Part shown: positions 1-4,707 of the stretch, piece after piece
Layout of the letters: the number at the start of each line of letters is the position of its first letter
Numbering within the stretch: the stretch's first letter is position 1
DNA from: an uncultured Succinivibrio sp.
Lineage (GTDB): Bacteria; Pseudomonadota; Gammaproteobacteria; Enterobacterales; Succinivibrionaceae
Length of the DNA: 7,112 nucleotides
NCBI GenBank assembly: GCA_902772715.1
Contig: CACYBT010000389.1
Location: forward strand, 1-7,112
Reading direction: 5' to 3'
Made by a program: the position numbers and the translations under genes
The notes under the pieces: generated by a model
Told to the model about the DNA's origin: nothing
The model's input: only the letters and a program-made list of their open reading frames with translations
The model's database searches: none

Positions 1-81
1 TTCCGAACACAGAAGTGAAATGCAGCAACGCCGATGGTAGTGCAACGTACGTTTGTGTGAGAGTAGGTTACTGCCAGGCTT
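1..81 (+). rRNA. rrf: 5S ribosomal RNA, 3' part (5' end outside window)
   Basis: This is the 3' two-thirds of a 5S rRNA, a structural RNA of the large ribosomal subunit. The sequence shows the conserved loop B/helix III block (CCGAACACAGAAGTGAAA), then GCCGATGGTAGTG, then GAGAGTAGG, and finally the 3' helix I strand CTGCCAGGC. All are in the order and spacing of gammaproteobacterial 5S RNA. The helix IV tip (about 43-57) differs from E. coli, as expected for a variable helix. The exact mature 3' end (80-82) is uncertain by a base or two. It closes an rRNA operon whose 16S and 23S genes must lie upstream of the window; no tRNA follows it. Confidence 0.97.
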
Positions 82-109
82 CATCCTCCTTTTATATTAT
101 AGTTGATGT

Positions 110-139
110 GCTCAAGGCTTTTGTCTTGGGCTTTTTTTT
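110..139 (+). terminator. Intrinsic terminator of the rRNA operon
   Basis: An 8-bp stem (GCTCAAGG at 110-117 with TCTTGGGC at 124-131, including two G-U pairs) encloses a 6-nt loop and is followed directly by eight T residues (132-139). It lies about 30 nt after the 5S 3' end, where rRNA operons normally terminate. On the opposite strand no T run follows the stem, so it should act in the plus direction only and not serve the convergent minus-strand gene. Confidence 0.87.
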
Positions 140-216
140 CTAAAAATTAATAAGTTGCAGTTTTGTAAGAACTACTGGCACAGTGTTTTTACTATAATTA
201 CCAGGCTGTCTTTTTG

Positions 217-480
217 CTACTGATCTAATTTTACGGTGTTTTCACCATCGTTAAAATATATGCCATCGCTTCTGTTCTCAAGACTGCCGATATTCTGGCC
301 AAAGCTATCATAAAGGCGGATAAGCGCTCTTTTTTCTTGATATTGCGTAAGTGTTATTGATGAAATTTTGGCTGTTACCATGCTGTTGAAATCCTCAGCA
401 TGAGCCGAAATTTCTATTATATAAAATGATATGACGATAACACTGCATAACAGGATAAGCATTCTGCTAATAATTTGCAT
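217..480 (-). CDS. Small hypothetical exported protein (87 aa)
   Basis: I do not recognise a family for this protein. Residues 1-28 look like a signal peptide: a short N-region with Arg6, a hydrophobic core of about 16 residues (MLILLCSVIVISFYII) and an AHA-ED site that fits signal peptidase I cleavage. The core has no lipobox, so this is not an obvious lipoprotein. The predicted mature part is only about 59 residues, polar, with alternating hydrophobic residues (AKISSITLTQY, RALIRLYDSFG) that suggest beta strands. A weak purine-rich site (AGGTAG in the minus-strand reading) lies about 8-10 nt before the ATG. The gene stands alone, convergent to the rRNA operon and divergent from the nitroreductase gene, and I find no clear terminator for it. 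The export signal is the main reason to call it real; a chance open frame remains possible. Confidence 0.55.
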   Translation of the reverse strand: MQIISRMLILLCSVIVISFYIIEISAHAEDFNSMVTAKISSITLTQYQEKRALIRLYDSFGQNIGSLENRSDGIYFNDGENTVKLDQ

Positions 481-826
481 TTTCTTGTCTACCTATGTTT
501 TTCTGATGTCTTTAAATCTTAGTCTTTAATAATTAGATTTAAATTAGTGTTTGTGAGTTGGCATCGTAACATTTAGTTTAAATGGAGCTGAATGGCCGAG
601 GCAAACAGGAACGCTTATCGGATTTTTTGGAACATTATGTTAAGTCCTTAGGCTTTTGCAAAAGCAGGTGTGCAATTTACGGTCTTCAAGTTATCCATAT
701 AGCAAAATCGTTATCAACTTATAAATATTTTCAGATTTTCTTATTTTTAAAATCTCTAGGAGTTCAATTTTTTTTAATTTCAAATTGGATAAAATTAAGA
801 AAAATTTTTTTAAGAGGAGATAATGT
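481..826. other. AT-rich intergenic region between divergent genes
   Basis: This stretch of about 345 bases separates the minus-strand small gene from the plus-strand reductase genes and should contain the promoters of both. It is very AT-rich, with A/T runs at 768-780 and 800-811. A perfect palindrome lies at 652-665. TATAAA (720-725) and TAAAAT (790-795) resemble -10 boxes, but neither has a convincing -35 box at 16-18 bp, so no promoter can be named with confidence. An open frame across 582-839 has no ribosome-binding site, has unusual composition and overlaps the nitroreductase start, so I do not count it as a gene. Confidence 0.6.
652..665. promoter_or_regulatory. Perfect 14-bp palindrome, candidate operator
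   Basis: GCTTTTGCAAAAGC is a perfect inverted repeat with no spacer, 162 bp before the nitroreductase start in otherwise featureless AT-rich DNA. A fully symmetric site with a central GC step resembles operators of dimeric helix-turn-helix repressors such as LacI-family proteins. No regulator gene lies in the window and I see no second copy, so the role is inferred from symmetry and position only. Confidence 0.35.
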
Positions 827-1354
827 ATGGATGCTTTAACTTGTCTTATGACCAGACGCTCGGTACGTAAATATAAAGATACACCAGTGAGTGATGATCT
901 TATTGAACAGATTATTGATGCAGGTCTTTATGCCGCGTCTGGCATGGGTATGCAGACTCCAACCGTGATTGCCATTACCAATAAAAGCCTGCGTAATGAA
1001 ATTGCTAAAATTAATGCCGAGATCCTTGGCGTATCTTCTGATCCGTTCTATGGGGCTCCTGTCATTTTAATGGTGGTGTCCTCGATTAAAGAGCAGCAGA
1101 AGACCAATGTGGAGGACGGTTCTCTGTGTCTTGGCAATATGATGCTTGCCGCCCATGCCTTAGGACTTGCTACCTGCTGGATTAACCGCTGTCGTGAAGG
1201 CATGGAGTATCCATGTTACCAGGAGCTCTTCAAATCTCTGTCTCTTGATCCCAAGAGTTTTGTCGGTGTGGGGCATTTGGCTTTAGGATATGCCGATGGC
1301 TCCATTTCAAATGCCGCCGTACGCAAGAATGACCGTAAGTTTATTGTTCACTGA
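827..1354 (+). CDS. Nitroreductase family protein (FMN-dependent NAD(P)H oxidoreductase)
   Basis: This is a 175-aa cytoplasmic protein of the nitroreductase fold. These are usually homodimers that bind FMN and use NAD(P)H to reduce nitroaromatics, quinones, flavins or related acceptors. The N-terminal FMN-phosphate motif is clear (R10-R11-S12-x-R14, then KYKDTPV), as is the usual AAS-G-x-Q-TP stretch at about 36-45. FYGAPV lies at 74-79, and the family's core helix DGSLCLGNMMLAAHALGLA spans about 97-115, followed by TCWI. A final GH-ALGYADG segment matches the C-terminal FMN-side loop. The length is typical of the short form common in anaerobes. The start is supported by GGAG at 816-819, 7 nt before the ATG; an earlier ATG at 823 is out of frame. 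It is the first gene of a tightly spaced five-gene run. The physiological substrate cannot be deduced. Confidence 0.93.
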   Translation: MDALTCLMTRRSVRKYKDTPVSDDLIEQIIDAGLYAASGMGMQTPTVIAITNKSLRNEIAKINAEILGVSSDPFYGAPVILMVVSSIKEQQKTNVEDGSLCLGNMMLAAHALGLATCWINRCREGMEYPCYQELFKSLSLDPKSFVGVGHLALGYADGSISNAAVRKNDRKFIVH

Positions 1355-1360
1355 TTTAAT

Positions 1361-1376
1361 TTGCGATTTTTCGCAA
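1361..1376 (+). repeat. Intergenic hairpin TTGCGA-TTTT-TCGCAA
   Basis: A perfect 6-bp inverted repeat with a TTTT loop lies in the 40-nt gap between the nitroreductase and Dabb genes. No T run follows it, so it is not an ordinary terminator. In the transcript it would form a small stem-loop 8 nt before the Dabb ribosome-binding site; it could stabilise the upstream message or bind a protein. A role is not proven. Confidence 0.45.
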
Positions 1377-1394
1377 TAGTATAGGGAGAGAATA

Positions 1395-1679
1395 ATGATA
1401 AAACATGTTGTAATGTGGCGTTTTCCTGAAGGTACAGAAAAACAGCGAGATGAGTTTATTGCAGGTCTGCGCGGGCTTGTTGGCAAGATTGAATGTTTAA
1501 GATCGCTTGAAGTGGGAGTTAACGTGAATCCGGCCAATAAATTCAATGCCTGTCTTATCTGTGAATTTGATTCCATGGAGGATTTAAAATCCTATGCTAA
1601 TGATGAAAGACACCTCGCTGTAGCCAGAATCTGCCGCGGCATAGCCGAGGAACGTGTCGCTGTGGACTTTGAGTTCTGA
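1395..1679 (+). CDS. Dabb (stress-responsive alpha/beta-barrel) domain protein
   Basis: This 94-aa protein consists of a single Dabb domain, a ferredoxin-like alpha/beta fold that dimerises into a barrel. The opening MIKHVVMWRF is the family hallmark (MIKHIVxWKxK-type start with His4). The middle has LRSLEVGVNVNP and the strand FNACLICEFDSMEDLKSYANDERHL, close to the family pattern in which a Y-x-x-(H/D)xxH segment follows a D-S-x-E-D-L turn. Known members include plant stress proteins and small bacterial proteins of mostly unknown activity; some relatives act as cyclases or bind small hydrophobic ligands. GGGAG at 1384-1388, 6 nt before the ATG, fixes the start. It lies 40 nt after the nitroreductase gene and 31 nt before the next, so co-transcription is likely and it may assist the neighbouring reductases. 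The domain call is firm; the biochemical role is unknown. Confidence 0.92.
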   Translation: MIKHVVMWRFPEGTEKQRDEFIAGLRGLVGKIECLRSLEVGVNVNPANKFNACLICEFDSMEDLKSYANDERHLAVARICRGIAEERVAVDFEF

Positions 1680-1698
1680 TTTTTGCTGCTTTGTTTAT

Positions 1699-1702
1699 GG
1701 AG
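1699..1702 (+). promoter_or_regulatory. Ribosome-binding site that fixes the Gfo/Idh/MocA start
   Basis: GGAG stands 8 nt before the ATG at 1711. An in-frame ATG at 1705 is only 2 nt away from it, which is too close. A GTG at 1654 would add 19 residues that overlap the Dabb gene and do not resemble the family. The ATG at 1711 puts the nucleotide-binding strand right at the N terminus, as is usual. Confidence 0.7.
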
Positions 1703-1710
1703 AAATGACA

Positions 1711-2697
1711 ATGCTTAATTATGCTATTTTAGGTGCTGGTTCCATCGCCAAAGTCATGGCTACAACCGTAAATCTTATGAATGAACATGGCGATGATTCT
1801 GTGAAACTTACCGGCATTGCTTCACGATCTTTAGATAAAGCCAGGGAGTTTGCCTCTCTCTTTAATATTCCTAAGGCTTACGGTTCCTATGAAGAACTTT
1901 ATAATGATGAGAGTATCGATTTAGTCTATATCGCTACCCCTCATAATTTTCATTATGAGCAGTGTAAAGCCTGTCTGCTGCATGGCAAGCATGTATTGTG
2001 TGAAAAACCTTTTACTGTCAATGCCAGACAGGCAGAGGAGCTCTTAAATCTTGCCCAGGAAAGAAAACTGCTTATTGCAGAAGGGATCTGGACCCGCTAT
2101 CAGCCTATGCGCAAAACCATCAATGAGGTCCTTGCAAGCGGTATTGTAGGTAAACCATATCTTGTGACGGCTAATTTGGGTTACAACATTGTTGCAAAGG
2201 AGCGTCTTATATCGCCACAGTTAGCCGGCGGTGCGCTTTTGGATGTGGGCGTGTATGCGCTCAATTTTGCCAATATGATATTCGGTGATGCCAAAGAGGT
2301 ACTGGCTTGCTGTGTCAAAAACAGCAGTGGAGTGGATATGAGTAACAGTATCACGCTCACCTATGAGGATGGCCTTAGAATGGCTGTTTTAAATTCATCG
2401 GCTTTGTGTCTGTCCGACCGTTTTGGCATGATAGCCTGTGAAAATGGCTATCTTAAAATTGAAAATATTAACAATCCGCAGGGCCTTGAAGTAATTGACA
2501 GTAACTACGAGGTAGTAAAGAGTATTAAAGCGGAAAAGCAGTTAACTGGTTTTGAATATGAAGTAAGAGAAGTGGCACAAACCATTGTCAGCGGGGCTCT
2601 TGAATGTCCATCCATGACTCATGAACGCATTTTGTACATCATGCGTCTTATGGACTCAATACGTGCGCAGTTAAATATCAGATATCCATTTGAATAG
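1711..2697 (+). CDS. Gfo/Idh/MocA family oxidoreductase, dihydrodiol dehydrogenase-like
   Basis: This is a 328-aa cytoplasmic NAD(P)-dependent oxidoreductase. The N-terminal Rossmann domain (about 1-120) starts with YAILGAGSIA (G8-x-G10-x-x-A13), continues with GIASRS after the second strand (Ser38-Arg39, which favours NADP over NAD) and has YIATPHNFHYEQ at 73-84. The family signature CEKPF (E98-K99-P100) carries the lysine expected near the active site. The C-terminal alpha/beta domain has GGALLDVGVY (173-182), with Asp178 and Tyr182 at the catalytic positions. Tyr, rather than the more usual His, places it near the dimeric dihydrodiol dehydrogenase and glucose-fructose oxidoreductase branch. 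Such enzymes oxidise or reduce sugars, dihydrodiols or dicarbonyl compounds; the exact substrate is not visible. The length is normal and the frame intact. It lies 31 nt after the Dabb gene and 26 nt before the dehydrogenase gene. Confidence 0.94.
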   Translation: MLNYAILGAGSIAKVMATTVNLMNEHGDDSVKLTGIASRSLDKAREFASLFNIPKAYGSYEELYNDESIDLVYIATPHNFHYEQCKACLLHGKHVLCEKPFTVNARQAEELLNLAQERKLLIAEGIWTRYQPMRKTINEVLASGIVGKPYLVTANLGYNIVAKERLISPQLAGGALLDVGVYALNFANMIFGDAKEVLACCVKNSSGVDMSNSITLTYEDGLRMAVLNSSALCLSDRFGMIACENGYLKIENINNPQGLEVIDSNYEVVKSIKAEKQLTGFEYEVREVAQTIVSGALECPSMTHERILYIMRLMDSIRAQLNIRYPFE

Positions 2698-2711
2698 AAA
2701 ATTTTTTGATT

Positions 2712-2716
2712 AAGGA
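2712..2716 (+). promoter_or_regulatory. Ribosome-binding site that fixes the 2-hydroxyacid dehydrogenase start
   Basis: AAGGA ends 7 nt before the ATG at 2724. The frame could also be opened at a TTG at 2706, but that codon lies upstream of this site and has no site of its own. Confidence 0.7.
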
Positions 2717-2723
2717 AGTAAAA

Positions 2724-3659
2724 ATGAGTAAGAAAGTGCTGATTGCTCTTGATTTAGATAGTGAGTTATACAAGAGATATACTCATGAGGGAGCGGAGAT
2801 CACCATCAAAAAGCCGGGGGAGGTGACTCCTTTAGATGTTGCTGATAAGGAAATCATTGTTGGCAATATTAAACCAGCCCTGGTGGCGGATGCTAAAAAA
2901 CTTGAACTTCTGCAGTTAAACTCAGCAGGATATGACAATTACGTCAAGGTAGTGCCATCCCATGTCAAACTATGCTGCTGTGTGGGGGCCTTTTCACCTG
3001 CCTTAAGTGAACATCTTTTGGCCATGACCTTTTCTTTAATCCGTCATTTTCATCTTTATCGTGACAAGCAACAAAATAAGGATTGGTCGAATTGTGGCAA
3101 GATTATTTCTGTGGAAGGTTCTACCATCGCAGTCTTTGGTTTAGGTGATATCGGTAAGGCTTATGCAAGAAAGGTTAAGGCCTTAGGTGCGAAAAGAGTG
3201 ATCGGAGTCAAGCGCAATCTTAAGGATAAGCCTAACTATGTGGATGAGGTCTATACACTAAGTGATGTAGATAAGTTTGTTGGCGACTGTGATCTCATTG
3301 CCAACGTGATGCCATCCTCTCCTGAAACCACACAGTTCTTTAATGAGGCATTCTTTAAGAAAATGAAACAGGGATCCTATTTTATGAATGTAGGCCGTGG
3401 CGATGCTGTCAATCAGGATGCCCTTATCAGTGCCTTACAGCATGGTCCGTTAAAGGGAGCCGCCTTGGATGTCACCACACCTGAACCTCTGCCTAAGGAT
3501 AGTCCATTGTGGGAGTGCAAGAATCTGCTGTTAACGCCTCATGTCGCCGGCTGGTTCTTCTTAAGGGAGACCGTTGAGCGTATTGTGAACATTTCCTCCA
3601 CCAATATGAAAAACTTTATTGATGGTAACCTCCCGCTGAAAAACGAAATTGCTCACTAA
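2724..3659 (+). CDS. D-isomer-specific 2-hydroxyacid dehydrogenase family protein
   Basis: This is a 311-aa cytoplasmic dehydrogenase that interconverts 2-keto acids and D-2-hydroxy acids with NAD(P)H. The catalytic domain is split around the coenzyme domain, as usual in the family. The first part holds LQLNSAGYDNY (63-73) and a helix SPALSEHLLAM (91-101). The coenzyme domain has VFGLGDIG (G139-x-G141-x-x-G144). The catalytic triad is complete: Arg225 in NVGRGD, Glu254 in TTPEPLP and His273 in TPHVAG. The second coenzyme strand ends in VKR (162-164) instead of an acidic residue, which suggests NADP(H) and therefore a reductive, glyoxylate/hydroxypyruvate-reductase-like use; this is inference. 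Three adjacent cysteines (84-86) are unusual but away from the motifs. It sits 26 nt after the Gfo/Idh/MocA gene, probably in the same operon. The substrate is undetermined. Confidence 0.94.
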   Translation: MSKKVLIALDLDSELYKRYTHEGAEITIKKPGEVTPLDVADKEIIVGNIKPALVADAKKLELLQLNSAGYDNYVKVVPSHVKLCCCVGAFSPALSEHLLAMTFSLIRHFHLYRDKQQNKDWSNCGKIISVEGSTIAVFGLGDIGKAYARKVKALGAKRVIGVKRNLKDKPNYVDEVYTLSDVDKFVGDCDLIANVMPSSPETTQFFNEAFFKKMKQGSYFMNVGRGDAVNQDALISALQHGPLKGAALDVTTPEPLPKDSPLWECKNLLLTPHVAGWFFLRETVERIVNISSTNMKNFIDGNLPLKNEIAH

Positions 3660-3667
3660 TAAATTTG

Positions 3668-3691
3668 GGATAAAGGCTGCGGCCTTTATCC
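3668..3691 (+). terminator. Strong intergenic hairpin, possible weak terminator or processing site
   Basis: A perfect 10-bp stem, GGATAAAGGC (3668-3677) with GCCTTTATCC (3682-3691), closes a TGCG loop 9 nt after the dehydrogenase stop codon. Only TTTG follows at once; a run of seven T residues comes later, at 3701-3707. It is therefore not a canonical terminator. It may end part of the transcripts, protect the upstream mRNA from 3' exonucleases, or do both. Confidence 0.55.
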
Positions 3692-3708
3692 TTTGAAGTA
3701 TTTTTTTG

Positions 3709-3713
3709 AAGGA
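3709..3713 (+). promoter_or_regulatory. Ribosome-binding site that fixes the aldo/keto reductase start
   Basis: AAGGA lies 7 nt before the ATG at 3721. A TTG at 3706 could extend the protein by five residues but would place the start codon upstream of this site. The ATG product begins in the first strand region as expected for the family. Confidence 0.72.
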
Positions 3714-3720
3714 TCGTCAT

Positions 3721-4653
3721 ATGCAGTATCTTGATTTTTATGAAAACGGACCAAAGGTTTCCAAGGTGGTGCTCGGATGTATGCATTTTCCCGAACTAAA
3801 GGTGAGTGAAATTGCCAACCTAATTGATGCTTCGTACGAGCATGGCATAAACTTGCTTGATATTGCTGACTGTTACACTATGGGCAAGGCTGAAAGTCTT
3901 CTGGGGGAGGCCTTGAAAATCTCACATACCAGGCGTGATAGTCTTTTTATTCAAAGTAAGTGCGGGATCCTTAAAGAAGAAGGTAAACCTACTATTTACG
4001 ATTTTTCAAAAAAGCACATTCTTGAGGCCTGTGATGCTAGTTTAAAGCGATTGGGCACCGATCATCTTGACTGTCTGTTGCTGCATCGACCGGATGCCCT
4101 TATGGAGCCTCAGGAAATAAGTGAGGCATTTTTAGTCTTAAAAAACAGCGGCAAGGTACTCTCCTTTGGGGTAAGCAATATGAATCCCCTGCAGATGGAA
4201 CTGTTAAAGTCAGAACTTGAGGTACCTCTTGTCTTAAATCAGCTGCAGTTAAGTGTCTGTCATACACCTATGATAGATTCAGGCTTTAATGTCAATATGT
4301 ATAACGAGGCTTCTGTGCTGCGTGATGGCGGAACTCTTGAGTATCTGCGTCTTCATAAAATGGTGATTCAGGCCTGGTCGGTCATGCAGTATGGCTTTTT
4401 TGACGGAGTATTCTTAAATAATCCTAAATTCCCGCTTTTAAATGACAAATTAGAGGAACTGTCACACAAGTATGAGACTAATACCACTGCTGTTGCTATC
4501 GCTTTTGTCTTAAGATATCCAGGGCTGATGCAGGCCATTATCGGTACTACTAAGATAGACCGTGTCATTGATAGTGCCAAAGCCTGTGATTTTGAACTAA
4601 GCAGGCGTGATTGGTACGAATTATATTTAAGCGCAGGAAATTTGCTTCCATAA
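3721..4653 (+). CDS. Aldo/keto reductase, YdhF-like
   Basis: This is a 310-aa cytoplasmic (alpha/beta)8-barrel enzyme that reduces aldehydes and ketones with NADPH. The catalytic tetrad is complete: Asp47 and Tyr52 in LLDIADCY, Lys80 in QSKCGI and His122 in LLLHRPD. The segment SGKVLSFGVSN (about 140-150) is the usual GKxRxxGVSN motif. LNQLQLSVCH and VIQAWSVMQYG match barrel strands 6 and 7. The C-terminal IIGTTKIDRVIDSAKA is the NADPH 2'-phosphate-binding segment. The pattern SKCGI, LLLHRPDALM, then NQ-(L/V)-(E/Q)-x-S closely resembles E. coli YdhF, whose physiological substrate is not settled. It follows the dehydrogenase gene after a 61-nt gap with a strong hairpin, so its expression may be partly uncoupled. 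The closing residues (LYLSAGNLLP) fit the usual C-terminal helix, so it appears complete. Confidence 0.94.
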   Translation: MQYLDFYENGPKVSKVVLGCMHFPELKVSEIANLIDASYEHGINLLDIADCYTMGKAESLLGEALKISHTRRDSLFIQSKCGILKEEGKPTIYDFSKKHILEACDASLKRLGTDHLDCLLLHRPDALMEPQEISEAFLVLKNSGKVLSFGVSNMNPLQMELLKSELEVPLVLNQLQLSVCHTPMIDSGFNVNMYNEASVLRDGGTLEYLRLHKMVIQAWSVMQYGFFDGVFLNNPKFPLLNDKLEELSHKYETNTTAVAIAFVLRYPGLMQAIIGTTKIDRVIDSAKACDFELSRRDWYELYLSAGNLLP

Positions 4654-4707
4654 CAGTTTAAAATTTTAAGTGACTAGAAAAATGGTTATAGATAAGTGGA
4701 TACGCCG

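Noticed and set aside
174..190. Second small hairpin (ACTG-GCA-CAGT) followed by T residues
   Set aside because: A 4-bp stem with a 3-nt loop is too weak to call as a terminator, and the stronger one at 110-139 already ends the rRNA operon.
582..839. Plus-strand open frame of 85 codons before the nitroreductase gene
   Set aside because: It has no ribosome-binding site, no recognisable motif and a composition driven by AT-rich intergenic DNA. It also runs over the well-supported nitroreductase start.
217..839. Possible toxin-antitoxin or CRISPR-like structure around the small genes
   Set aside because: There are no repeated spacers and no paired small genes, and the only supported small protein carries an export signal.
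1307..1576. Minus-strand open frame of 89 codons
   Set aside because: It lies opposite the nitroreductase end and most of the Dabb gene, whose protein motifs are clear. It has no start signal or family features.
1654..1710. GTG start giving a longer Gfo/Idh/MocA protein
   Set aside because: The extra 19 residues overlap the Dabb gene and precede the natural N-terminal strand; the GGAG site at 1699-1702 points to the ATG at 1711.
4368..4580. Minus-strand open frame of 70 codons inside the aldo/keto reductase gene
   Set aside because: It is fully opposite a gene with a complete catalytic tetrad and has no features of its own.
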